From assembly GCA_031283835.1 (NCBI GenBank), contig JAITBA010000070.1, forward strand, positions 1 to 13,784: a DNA stretch of 13,784 nucleotides. Direction: 5' to 3'. The stretch is from Oscillospiraceae bacterium. GTDB taxonomy: Bacteria > Bacillota > Clostridia > Oscillospirales > Acutalibacteraceae. Under the pieces are notes generated by a model. It was not told where the DNA came from and searched no databases. It was given only the letters and a program-made list of their open reading frames with translations. The position numbers and the translations under genes were made by a program. This document shows positions 6,316 through 12,251 of the stretch, piece by piece (the first letter of the stretch is position 1; each line of letters starts with the position of its first letter).

Positions 6316-8214
6316 ATGAATGCTAACTTGCTTGCGTTGCGCCAAAAAGCCATCACCCTGCCGTTGCTGCCCGGCGTCTATTTGATGAAGGACAGCAAGG
6401 GCGGGATTCTTTATATTGGCAAGGCAAAGCAGCTGAAAAACCGCGTAACGCAATACTTTGGCAACGGGTTTCATGATGCCTATGACATGGCAATGGTAGA
6501 AAAGGTGCGGGACTTTGACTACATTGTGGTGGGCAGCGAACACGAAGCGCTGGTGCTGGAATGCGCGCTGATTAAGCAGCACGCGCCCAAATATAATATT
6601 TTGCTCAAGGACGACAAAGGCTATCGTTGGGTAAAAATCACGCGGGAAGCGTGGCCCCGGCTTTTGGTCGCCAAGCAAAAGCACGACGACGGCGCGGAGT
6701 ATCTTGGCCCCTACACCAATGCCTACGCCGTGAAGCTGGCTGTGGAAGAGGCCCAGCAGATATTCAAGCTGCCCACGTGTTCGCGTGTGTTCCCCCGGGA
6801 TATTGGGCGGGGCAGGCCCTGCTTGCAGTATCATATGCAGAGGTGCGGCGCCCCCTGCGGGCGCAAAATTTTGCAGGAAGCGTATGCCCAGAGCGTGCGT
6901 GAGGCGACGAACTTTCTTAAAAAAGGCAGTGCCCAGGGCGAGAAAGAATTGCGGCACGCCATGGAGCAGGCGGCCGAAGATTTGGAGTTTGAGCGGGCTG
7001 CCCGGCTGCGTGACCGGTTGCGGGCGCTAGAAAAACTCAAGGAAAAGCAGCATGTGATGAGCCAGAGCACGGAACGGCAGGACGTTTTTGCGCTGACCAC
7101 CGCGCAGAACCAGGCCTGCTGGATGGTGCTGCGTTTTGCGGGCGGCCGCCTGCGCGACGCGGAGCACTTTTTGCTTTTGCGGGGCGATTTTCGGGCGCTG
7201 CTTTTGGAAGACACCGCGGGAGAACCGGCTCTGCGGCAGGCGCGGCAAAGCATGCGACAAGAGCTGCTGGAGCGCTACTATGCCATGCGCAACGAAGATT
7301 TGCCCCGGCGGGTGCTGCTCGATGGCGACATTGAAGCGCGCGATTTGCTGGAGGACTGGTTGGGCGGCATGGCAGGGCGCAAGGTGGCTGTGCAGACGGC
7401 CCAAAAGGGCGAACCCCTGCGCCTGGTGGAGCTTTGCCGCCAGAACGCGCTGGAAAAGCTGGCCCATCACACGGGGCGCCAAAGCAAAACCATCGCCGCG
7501 CTGGAGGAGCTGGCCCGCATGCTTGGCTTGCCACGGGCCCCGGCTTATATTGAGGCGTATGACATTAGCCACACCGGCGGCAGCGACAACGTGGCCGGCA
7601 TGGTGGTTTTTGCCCAGGGGCTGCCCCTAAAAAAAGCCTATAAGCGGTTTGCCATCAAGGGATTTAGCGGGCAGGACGACTATGCCAGCATGGCGGAGGT
7701 GCTTGAGCGGCGTATGGCCCGCTATGAGGAAGAAAAAGACACCGGCGACGAATTTGGATTTGGCAGGCTGCCCGATTTGATTTTGCTCGACGGCGGCATG
7801 GGGCAGGTGCACGCGGTGGAGCCGGTGCTGCGCCGGCATGGCCATGCCCTTCCCCTGTTTGGCATGGTGAAGGATTCCAAGCACAAAACCCGCGCCATCA
7901 CCTCCGGCGGCGGCGAGATTGCCCTCACCTCCACCAAGGCGGCGTTTGCCCTTGTGACAACCATCCAGGACGAAGCGCACCGCTTTGCCATTGCGTACCA
8001 CCACAAAAAGCACACCAAAGCCGCCTTGGATTCCGAACTGCTAAAAATTCCGGGCATCGGCCCCGCCAAAGCCAAAGCGCTGCTCACGCACTTTCAAACC
8101 ATGCAGGCGATACGGGAGGCGCTGCCCGAAGCACTCGCCCAGGCGCCCGGGATGAATGAGAAAACGGCGCAGGCTGTGCGGGAATATTTTTTGAGTACGA
8201 ACACTTTTTCTTAA
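6316..8214 (+). CDS. uvrC: UvrABC excinuclease subunit C
   Basis: Makes the 3' and 5' incisions in nucleotide excision repair after UvrA/UvrB load on damaged DNA. The 632 residues are full length with all domains: GIY-YIG nuclease (GVY 20-22, LYIGK 32-36, Arg43, Glu82 in LVLECALIK); a Cys-containing middle region (TCSR, CLQYHMQRCGAPCG); the UVR UvrB-binding helix near 213-242; the RNase H-like nuclease with D416 in AYDISH and D492 in LLDGG; and C-terminal helix-hairpin-helix motifs (KIPGIGPAKAKALL and APGMNEKTAQAV, from ~575). ATG 6316 fits the family N-terminus but has only a weak SD (GAGAAG); an in-frame TTG at 6271 would add 15 atypical residues. It starts 46 nt after the membrane-protein gene and may be read from the same transcript. 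Confidence 0.97.
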   Translation: MNANLLALRQKAITLPLLPGVYLMKDSKGGILYIGKAKQLKNRVTQYFGNGFHDAYDMAMVEKVRDFDYIVVGSEHEALVLECALIKQHAPKYNILLKDDKGYRWVKITREAWPRLLVAKQKHDDGAEYLGPYTNAYAVKLAVEEAQQIFKLPTCSRVFPRDIGRGRPCLQYHMQRCGAPCGRKILQEAYAQSVREATNFLKKGSAQGEKELRHAMEQAAEDLEFERAARLRDRLRALEKLKEKQHVMSQSTERQDVFALTTAQNQACWMVLRFAGGRLRDAEHFLLLRGDFRALLLEDTAGEPALRQARQSMRQELLERYYAMRNEDLPRRVLLDGDIEARDLLEDWLGGMAGRKVAVQTAQKGEPLRLVELCRQNALEKLAHHTGRQSKTIAALEELARMLGLPRAPAYIEAYDISHTGGSDNVAGMVVFAQGLPLKKAYKRFAIKGFSGQDDYASMAEVLERRMARYEEEKDTGDEFGFGRLPDLILLDGGMGQVHAVEPVLRRHGHALPLFGMVKDSKHKTRAITSGGGEIALTSTKAAFALVTTIQDEAHRFAIAYHHKKHTKAALDSELLKIPGIGPAKAKALLTHFQTMQAIREALPEALAQAPGMNEKTAQAVREYFLSTNTFS

Positions 8215-8261
8215 AAAAAGGCGGCGGACGGATTTTGAAAGTGTGTAACGGAGGGGTTTTT

Positions 8262-8846
8262 GTGAAACAAACAAGCAAGCAAAAATTAAAATTAAAGCTT
8301 TTGCCAAAGTTGTTTTTGAGCTTTTGCAAGGTGGGGCTGTTCACCTTTGGGGGCGGGTTGAGCATGCTGCCGATGCTGGAGCGGGAAATGGTTGCGCGGC
8401 GCAAGTGGTGCACCAAGGCCGAAATCCTTGATTATTATGCTGTGGGGCAGTGCACGCCGGGCATTATCGCGGTAGATGTGTCCAGCTTCATCGGCTACAG
8501 GGTGTGCGGTGTGGCGGGCGCTGTGGCGGGTCCTTTTGCGGTGATGCTCCCCGGGTTTTTGCTGATGCTGCTCATGGCCACCGTGCTGCGGGGCGTGGCA
8601 GAAATTCAGTTGGTGCAATCGGCTTTTGTGGGGATTCGTGTGGCGGTGTGCGCGCTGATCACGGCTTCGGTGGTGCACATTGTGCGCGAAAGCGTGGGCC
8701 GCTGGTGGCAGATTGTTCTGCTGGTGTCGTCGTTTGCCCTTGTGGCAATCCTCGGTATAAACCCCGCGTGGGTTGTGGTTGGCGCGGGGGTGCTGGGGCT
8801 GTTTGGGTCGTTCCGCTCTGCGCCAAAGGACGGTGCGCAGCCATGA
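8262..8846 (+). CDS. Chromate transporter family protein, first half-size subunit
   Basis: A 194-residue membrane protein of one CHR domain. Family hallmarks are FTFGGGLSMLPMLEREM (27-43) and GQCTPG (62-67), followed by four or five hydrophobic segments. Short CHR proteins usually come as adjacent pairs acting as two halves of one carrier; some export chromate, while others have no proven substrate. GTG 8262 is chosen because GGAGG lies 7 nt upstream; an upstream in-frame TTG (8235) has no RBS. The N-terminus is Lys-rich (KQKLKLKLLPK), consistent with an inside-facing start. The stop overlaps the ATG of the second half as ATGA. Confidence 0.88.
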   Translation: MKQTSKQKLKLKLLPKLFLSFCKVGLFTFGGGLSMLPMLEREMVARRKWCTKAEILDYYAVGQCTPGIIAVDVSSFIGYRVCGVAGAVAGPFAVMLPGFLLMLLMATVLRGVAEIQLVQSAFVGIRVAVCALITASVVHIVRESVGRWWQIVLLVSSFALVAILGINPAWVVVGAGVLGLFGSFRSAPKDGAQP

Positions 8847-9415
8847 GCGTCTATCTTTTTCTCCTCCTTGAGTTTTTTGGCACAGGTCTGTTTGCCGTGG
8901 GCGGGGGGCTTGCTACCATCCCGTTTTTGCAGAGCATCGGCCGTCGGCGCGGGTGGTACACCGCAAAAAAACTGGCGGACATGATTGCCGCGGCGCAGTG
9001 CGTGCCGGGGCCGCTGGGAACCAATTTGGCCGCCTACACGGGCCTTACCGTGGCGGGGCTTTTTGGCGCGGTGCTGAGCGTCGTTTCTCTTATGGCCCCC
9101 ACGGTGCTTGTTGATTTGTTGGTGGCCAGGCTGATGGAACGCTTTAAACACACCACCCGCGCGGAACGGGTGATGCGGGTGCTGCGCCCGGTGAGCGCGG
9201 GGCTTATCTGTGCGGCGGCGCTGACGCTGCTGCAAATTTCGTTGGGCAGCGGCGCTGCCTTGGATTGGCACGCCCCGCTGCGCTGGTTCGACTGGCGCTG
9301 CGTCGCGCTCTATGCCGCCTTGCTGCCCTTTGTTTTTTGGAAAAAAACCCGCAAACTGCACCCGCTGTGCTACATCGCTTTTGGGGCTGCGGCAGGCATG
9401 CTGCTGGGTGTATAG
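8843..9415 (+). CDS. Chromate transporter family protein, second half-size subunit
   Basis: A 190-residue partner of the preceding gene, overlapping it by 4 nt. It carries its own CHR signature: FAVGGGLATIPFLQ (17-30) and QCVPGPLGTNLAAYTG (52-67), then hydrophobic segments to the C-terminus, ending in a glycine/alanine-rich helix. The second CHR half classically has a fuller PGP motif, here CVPGPLG, against CTPGIIA in the first half, so the two are diverged rather than a recent duplication. ATG is supported by the coupling overlap and an AAAGGA inside the upstream gene. A strong terminator follows at once, so this ends the transcription unit. Confidence 0.88.
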   Translation: MSVYLFLLLEFFGTGLFAVGGGLATIPFLQSIGRRRGWYTAKKLADMIAAAQCVPGPLGTNLAAYTGLTVAGLFGAVLSVVSLMAPTVLVDLLVARLMERFKHTTRAERVMRVLRPVSAGLICAAALTLLQISLGSGAALDWHAPLRWFDWRCVALYAALLPFVFWKKTRKLHPLCYIAFGAAAGMLLGV

Positions 9416-9430
9416 GACGCTTTTTTAGCA

Positions 9431-9471
9431 ACACAACCCCCTGCGCATCATTCGCGGGGGGTTGTGTTTTT
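9431..9471 (+). terminator. Intrinsic terminator after the chromate transporter pair
   Basis: Stem arms ACACAACCCCCTGCG (9431-9445) and CGCGGGGGGTTGTGT (9453-9467): 15 bp with one G-T pair and a 7-nt loop, followed by a T-run (9467-9471). It begins 15 nt after the stop codon. The stretch 9472-9585 beyond it holds no gene; I see only short weak hairpins there. Confidence 0.92.
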
Positions 9472-9585
9472 GTGCGGGCGCATCAGCCCGTCTTGTTTGG
9501 GGCTTGACCAGCCGAAAGCCTTGTGTATAAAGCAATTAGAGGGTTAAGGCAAAGATTACTTCGTCATTTTTGTGCTCTAATCTGT

Positions 9586-9828
9586 TCAAGCGCCTTTGTT
9601 TTTTAAATACCGCCCTTCGGCCACCAGTTGCTGTGCAAACACACCGCAGGCGGCTTCGTTGGCGGCCACCAGAATATCCGTCAGGGGTTCGTCCCGTGCC
9701 GCGGGGGCGCCCAGTTGCCGGCTGCCGCAGTGGGGGCAGTGTTCCGCCTTTGCGGTATCCACCACGATGCTGCCCTGCGGAAAGGTGCGCCTGCACCGGC
9801 TGCATGCGACATAATAACAACTGCTCAC
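9586..9828 (-). CDS. Small zinc-ribbon protein
   Basis: An 80-residue soluble protein with two CxxC knuckles, C9/C12 (ACSRC) and C31/C34 (HCPHCG), spaced as in a zinc ribbon, then an Ala-rich helical tail (VAANEAACGVFAQQLVAEGRYL). I do not recognise the family, and no enzymatic motif is visible. The GTG at 9828-9826 is chosen because CGGAG lies 7 nt upstream; an in-frame ATG at 9873-9871 would place the palindrome 9852-9870 inside the coding region and leaves almost no leader after the predicted transcript start. It is divergent from the XRE regulator and shares its operator-rich intergenic region, so it is probably that regulator's target. It may bind nucleic acid or a protein partner. Confidence 0.75.
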   Translation of the reverse strand: MSSCYYVACSRCRRTFPQGSIVVDTAKAEHCPHCGSRQLGAPAARDEPLTDILVAANEAACGVFAQQLVAEGRYLKNKGA

Positions 9829-9851
9829 GTGCGATCTCCGATTTTTGCTGT

Positions 9852-9870
9852 TTGTCCTTTTATAGGACAA
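9852..9870. promoter_or_regulatory. Operator-like 19-bp palindrome 1
   Basis: TTGTCCTTTTATAGGACAA has perfect 7-bp arms TTGTCCT/AGGACAA when centred on 9861. It lies between the predicted transcript start and the RBS of the zinc-ribbon gene. It shares TTGTCC...GACAA ends and length with site 2, whose centre is 50 bp away. Likely bound by the adjacent XRE regulator (inference). Confidence 0.75.
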
Positions 9871-9886
9871 CATTCCAACAAAAGAT

Positions 9887-9915
9887 ATAGTATCATATTT
9901 CTTGTCCTGTGTCAA
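9887..9915 (-). promoter_or_regulatory. Strong promoter of the zinc-ribbon gene
   Basis: On the minus strand, a perfect TTGACA (9915-9910), 17-bp spacer, TACTAT (9892-9887). Predicted start near 9880. The -35 box is embedded in operator-like site 2, so a bound repressor would exclude RNA polymerase. No equally good plus-strand promoter for the XRE gene is visible; TATAGT/TATCAT boxes at 9886-9896 are candidates without a clear -35. Confidence 0.78.
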
Positions 9916-9920
9916 GACAA
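9902..9920. promoter_or_regulatory. Operator-like 19-bp palindrome 2
   Basis: TTGTCCTGTGTCAAGACAA has the same length and ends as site 1, with arms TTGTC/GACAA and a degenerate centre. It covers the -35 of the zinc-ribbon promoter and lies just upstream of the XRE gene's AGGAGG (9928-9933), so binding could also autoregulate the regulator. Confidence 0.7.
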
Positions 9921-9943
9921 AGTTTGCAGGAGGAACAAGAAAT

Positions 9944-10198
9944 ATGCCAAGAATTATTGACGGGCAAACGAAAAACCTCGTGGGGCCCAACGTGCGCAAA
10001 TACCGTCTTTTGCGCGGCTACAGCCAGCAGCAGCTGGCCGACAAACTCGAAACCATCGCGGTGTATGTTTGCCGCGGCTCCGTCTCACGCGTGGAGGAAG
10101 GCCTGCGCACGGTGACGGACATTGAAGTGGCAGGTTTGGCAGAAATTTTGGATGTGCCGATTATGGTGCTGTTTGGGGTGTGGAATCCCCCCGGTTAG
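9944..10198 (+). CDS. XRE-family helix-turn-helix regulator
   Basis: An 84-residue single-domain DNA-binding protein. VGPNVRKYRLLRGYSQQQLADKL (13-35) and the recognition segment around GSVSRVEEGLRTVTD (45-59) give a Cro/CI-type HTH, followed by LAEILDVPIMVLFG, which closes the five-helix bundle. It has no sensor or peptidase domain. ATG 9944 has AGGAGG 10 nt upstream; the frame opens earlier (9902) within operator-like site 2, without an RBS. Divergent from the zinc-ribbon gene, with two palindromes between; repression of that gene and itself is inferred. Its stop codon overlaps the stop of the convergent CDP-glycerol transferase gene, with no terminator between them. Confidence 0.88.
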   Translation: MPRIIDGQTKNLVGPNVRKYRLLRGYSQQQLADKLETIAVYVCRGSVSRVEEGLRTVTDIEVAGLAEILDVPIMVLFGVWNPPG

Positions 10199-11244
10199 CG
10201 CAGCCAATCGATAATCCTTTCACAGCTTTTTCCGTCCGTCGCCCCCAGATGAAAAGCTGTGAAGGCTTCGCGCTGCTGTTTTTCGGTTGGGCCTTCAGGC
10301 GAGGCCAGGGCGGCGAGCAAATGGGGAAAGGTGCGCGCGATTTTGCCCGGCGGCAGCGCCAGCGGCGACACATAAAACCCCCGGTCATGTTGCGTGTAGT
10401 TTTCCGCGTCAAAGGCAAAAATCACAATGGGCAGGCCCAGAGCCGCCGCGCTGAAGCACAGGGAGGAGTAATCTGTGACAAACACGTCGCACACGCGCAG
10501 CAATTCGAGGGGATCCGGCAGGCCGGTCACATCGAGCGCGCAATTGCACCGCGGCAGCCGGCAGTCACTGTGTATGGCGGGGTGCAGCCGCATAAGCAGC
10601 ATGGCTTGCCCGCCGAATTGTTCGTCAAACGCCGCAAAATCAAAGTGCGAAAGCAGTGCGGCGTTTTGCGCCGGGTCCGCGCGGAAGGTGGGCGCGTAGA
10701 GAAACAGCCGCTTGCCCTTGCACGAGGGGTGCTGTTGGTCAAAAATGGCACGCAGGGCTTGTTTGTTGAAGGGCTTGCGCAGCGCGTCGATGCGCGGGGA
10801 GCCGAAAGGCAGAACCTGCGCCGGCGGCAGGCCCAGCGCTTCGCTCCAGTAGGGCGCAACGCCACGGCTGCTGCACACGGCGGCGGTGTAGGGGAGCGGC
10901 GCGGTGTCTTTTTCGGCCGAAAGCCCCCATTGCTTCCACGCGCCCTCGCCGTGCCAGAGCTGCACCAGCCGCGTTTTTTTTGAGAACCGCAAGTAGCGCA
11001 GCAAATTAAAGTTGTTATTCAAAAACACCACATCTGCGGTGGCCAGATGAAACAGGGTGCCCGGCTGCGTCCACCGCGCAACGCGCACCACCCGGTAGCC
11101 CGCGGCTTTTAGCGCGTCGCCCAGCGGCGCAAGAGAGCCCCAATCGGCAAAATGGCGCAGCAGCACCGCCTTGCCCTTTTGCACGGGGCACAGGCGGCAC
11201 AGCCAAAACAGCAGGGCCAGCAGCCGGAAGGTCAGGTTTTTCAT
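10195..11244 (-). CDS. CDP-glycerol glycerophosphotransferase family protein (TagB/TagF-like)
   Basis: 349 residues of the Glyphos_transf family, which transfer glycerol-phosphate (or ribitol-phosphate) from a CDP-polyol to a wall teichoic acid or similar acceptor at the inner membrane face. Motifs: VQLWHGEGAWKQWG (94-107), SEALGLPPAQVLPFGSPRIDAL, KRLFLYAPTFR, LMRLHP, and the nucleotide-binding VTDYSSLCF (256-264). An amphipathic N-terminus (MKNLTFRLLALLFWLC) may anchor it to the membrane. At ~350 residues it is the short TagB-like size, without the extra N-terminal domain of TagF polymerases. ATG 11244 has GAGGG 8 nt upstream. It follows trmL by 16 bp and is probably cotranscribed with it. 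No other teichoic acid gene is in the window, so the acceptor is unknown. Confidence 0.88.
   Translation of the reverse strand: MKNLTFRLLALLFWLCRLCPVQKGKAVLLRHFADWGSLAPLGDALKAAGYRVVRVARWTQPGTLFHLATADVVFLNNNFNLLRYLRFSKKTRLVQLWHGEGAWKQWGLSAEKDTAPLPYTAAVCSSRGVAPYWSEALGLPPAQVLPFGSPRIDALRKPFNKQALRAIFDQQHPSCKGKRLFLYAPTFRADPAQNAALLSHFDFAAFDEQFGGQAMLLMRLHPAIHSDCRLPRCNCALDVTGLPDPLELLRVCDVFVTDYSSLCFSAAALGLPIVIFAFDAENYTQHDRGFYVSPLALPPGKIARTFPHLLAALASPEGPTEKQQREAFTAFHLGATDGKSCERIIDWLR
10219..10263. repeat. Perfect 12-bp inverted repeat at the convergent gene ends
   Basis: TTCACAGCTTTT (10219-10230) and AAAAGCTGTGAA (10252-10263) are perfectly complementary around a 21-nt loop. It lies within the last codons of the CDP-glycerol transferase gene and just beyond the XRE stop. 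Neither strand has a T-run after the stem, so termination would be non-canonical. Confidence 0.6.
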
Positions 11245-11260
11245 GGGAGGGTCCCTCTTT

Positions 11261-11764
11261 CTATTGCGCAAAATGGGCGGAACGTGTGGCAAGCGCCGGG
11301 AACCCCCACTGCCGCAGGGCCTCGAAGGCACCCACGGCCACGGCGTTTGAAAGATTCAGGCTGCGGGCTTCCGCAAGCATTGGCAAGCGCACGGTGCGCG
11401 CGTTGTTTTGCAAAAGCAAGTCTTCGGGCAAGCCCTTGGTTTCTTTGCCAAACACGAGGTAGACCTGCCGCGGGTAAGCGACTTCGGTGTAGACATGCGC
11501 CGCCTTTGTTGAAAAATAATAGTAGGGACCCGGCGTGCGGGCAAACAAATCCTCCAAGCTTGTGTAGTAGGTAATATCCAGCAAATGCCAGTAGTCCAGC
11601 CCCGCGCGCTTGAGTTTGGCATCACTGATTTTAAAGCCCAGCGGCTCCACCAGGTGCAGCCGCGCGCCCGTGGCGGCGCAGGTGCGGGCAATGTTGCCGG
11701 TGTTCTGCGGAATTTCCGGTTCCACCAGCACCAGGTTCAGTTGAAAATTAGCAATGTTTTCCAA
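11261..11764 (-). CDS. trmL: tRNA (cytidine/uridine-34-2'-O)-methyltransferase
   Basis: A 167-residue SPOUT-fold enzyme that 2'-O-methylates wobble position 34 of tRNA-Leu using S-adenosylmethionine; family length ~155-165. Motifs: LVLVEPEIPQNTGNIARTC (11-29), VFGKETKGLP (104-113) and SLNLSNAVAVGAFEALRQ (135-152), the last two forming the knotted SAM site. The start is TTG (11764-11762), with GGAGG 8 nt upstream on the minus strand; no ATG fits. The promoter lies under the start codon of the divergent glycine-zipper gene. The downstream CDP-glycerol transferase gene is 16 bp away and likely in the same operon, an unrelated function carried along. Confidence 0.93.
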   Translation of the reverse strand: MENIANFQLNLVLVEPEIPQNTGNIARTCAATGARLHLVEPLGFKISDAKLKRAGLDYWHLLDITYYTSLEDLFARTPGPYYYFSTKAAHVYTEVAYPRQVYLVFGKETKGLPEDLLLQNNARTVRLPMLAEARSLNLSNAVAVGAFEALRQWGFPALATRSAHFAQ

Positions 11765-11822
11765 AGCAAAAACCTCCGTTTAATTTTGTGCCCGCGGTGC
11801 AAAATAACCTTGCGAAAGCAAT

Positions 11823-11851
11823 ATTATAAAAGGGGGAACCTCTTGTGGCAA
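11823..11851 (-). promoter_or_regulatory. Promoter of the trmL operon
   Basis: On the minus strand, TTGCCA (11851-11846, 5/6 match), 17-bp spacer, perfect TATAAT (11828-11823). The -35 lies on the GTG and following codons (11845-11853) of the oppositely oriented glycine-zipper gene, and the -10 sits next to that gene's RBS, so the two genes cannot be freely transcribed at once. Confidence 0.78.
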
Positions 11852-12027
11852 TGGCAAAGCATCAGGCGGCAAAAATTGCGAAGGGCGTTGGCATCGGCGT
11901 GGCAATTGGCGGCGCGGTGGGCCTGGTTGGCGGCGCGATCGCGCAGCCACAGCACCAGCGCAACGCCAAGAAGGGCTTGAACAAAGCGATCAAGACCGTC
12001 AGCAGCGTGTTGGACGCCTTCGCGTAA
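11845..12027 (+). CDS. Small glycine-zipper membrane protein, function unknown
   Basis: 60 residues in three parts: a basic head (MAMAKHQAAKIAK), one hydrophobic segment 14-33, and a cationic amphipathic tail (QRNAKKGLNKAIKTVSSVLDAF). Glycines fall at 14, 18, 22, 26 and 30, an unbroken GxxxG ladder of five, which in membrane helices promotes tight oligomer packing and, in some peptides, pore formation. GTG 11845 is preferred, with AAAGGGGG about 8 nt upstream; the ATG two codons later is possible. There is no signal peptidase or double-glycine leader site. A bidirectional terminator follows, beyond which a promoter fires back towards it. I do not recognise the family: a YtxH-like stress protein, a type I toxin and a bacteriocin-like peptide are all open. 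No convincing promoter was found for it. Confidence 0.65.
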   Translation: MAMAKHQAAKIAKGVGIGVAIGGAVGLVGGAIAQPQHQRNAKKGLNKAIKTVSSVLDAFA

Positions 12028-12040
12028 AAACACAGGAACG

Positions 12041-12121
12041 AAAAAACAAGCGGTGCGGGGAACGAGGATCGGTTCTCTGCCCCGCTGAATTTTTGTGCCG
12101 CTTGCCCCGGGTTTCCGAGGA
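12041..12121 (-). ncRNA. Candidate ~80-nt small RNA convergent with the glycine-zipper gene
   Basis: Predicted from signals only: a strong minus-strand promoter (12155-12127), a 5' hairpin CCUCGG-AAAC-CCGGGG (12119-12104), a linker, then a 15-bp stem (12086-12072 with 12063-12049) followed by UGUUUUUU (12048-12041), an intrinsic terminator in this direction. No start codon with an RBS exists inside it. Its first ~20 nt are the same sequence as the leader of the glmU-type mRNA. Its 3' hairpin is fully complementary to the 3' end of the glycine-zipper mRNA. No known RNA family is recognised. Confidence 0.55.
12049..12094. terminator. Bidirectional intrinsic terminator
   Basis: Arms AGCGGTGCGGGGAAC (12049-12063) and GTTCTCTGCCCCGCT (12072-12086): 14 of 15 pairs including two G-U, loop of 8. 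A T-run (12090-12094) follows on the plus strand and a longer one (complement of the A-run 12041-12046) on the minus strand, so it can end both the glycine-zipper mRNA and the convergent small RNA. Confidence 0.82.
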
Positions 12122-12132
12122 TGTCTATTATA
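12098..12132 (-). repeat. Second copy of the glmU-leader block
   Basis: Read on the minus strand, 35 nt from TATAAT (12132-12127) through 12098 match 1401-1435 at 33 of 35 positions; the only changes are one base in the -10 and one near the end. The right inverted arm found at 1437-1452 is missing here. Confidence 0.8.
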
Positions 12133-12155
12133 GCATCTTCCCCCGGATAAATCAA
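12127..12155 (-). promoter_or_regulatory. Promoter of the candidate small RNA
   Basis: On the minus strand, TTGATT (12155-12150), 17-bp spacer, perfect TATAAT (12132-12127) preceded by TG for an extended -10. Predicted start near 12121. No protein-coding frame with an RBS lies downstream on this strand, which is why an RNA gene is proposed. Confidence 0.7.
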
Positions 12156-12193
12156 GCAAATGCCGTGAATTTTGAAATTTTGGCCCCAGACCC

Positions 12194-12222
12194 TTGCAAA
12201 AGTAACGTATTTATATTATAAT
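12194..12222 (+). promoter_or_regulatory. Sigma-A promoter of the mgtC/sapB-family gene
   Basis: TTGCAA (12194-12199), 17-bp spacer, perfect TATAAT (12217-12222). Predicted start near 12229, giving a leader of only ~23 nt, with no room for a riboswitch. It probably also drives the following 5'-deoxynucleotidase gene. Confidence 0.85.
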
Positions 12223-12251
12223 AGAAGAAAAGCAAAGGGGAAAGAAAAACC

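Noticed and set aside
8606..9361. Minus-strand open frame of 251 codons across the chromate transporter pair
   Set aside because: Antisense to two well-supported CHR proteins; no RBS and biased composition.
9472..9540. Small hairpins such as CGGGC/GCCCG and GGCTT/AAGCC after the strong terminator
   Set aside because: Stems of about 5 bp with no gene or T-run attached; background for this base composition.
10180..10983. Plus-strand open frame of 267 codons over the CDP-glycerol transferase gene
   Set aside because: Antisense shadow of a gene with clear WHG and TDYSS motifs; no RBS and no recognisable domain.
11862..12159. Minus-strand frames starting near 12155-12159 that run through the small-RNA region
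   Set aside because: Their start codons lie upstream of or within the predicted promoter, so they would not be on the transcript; no RBS and no similarity.
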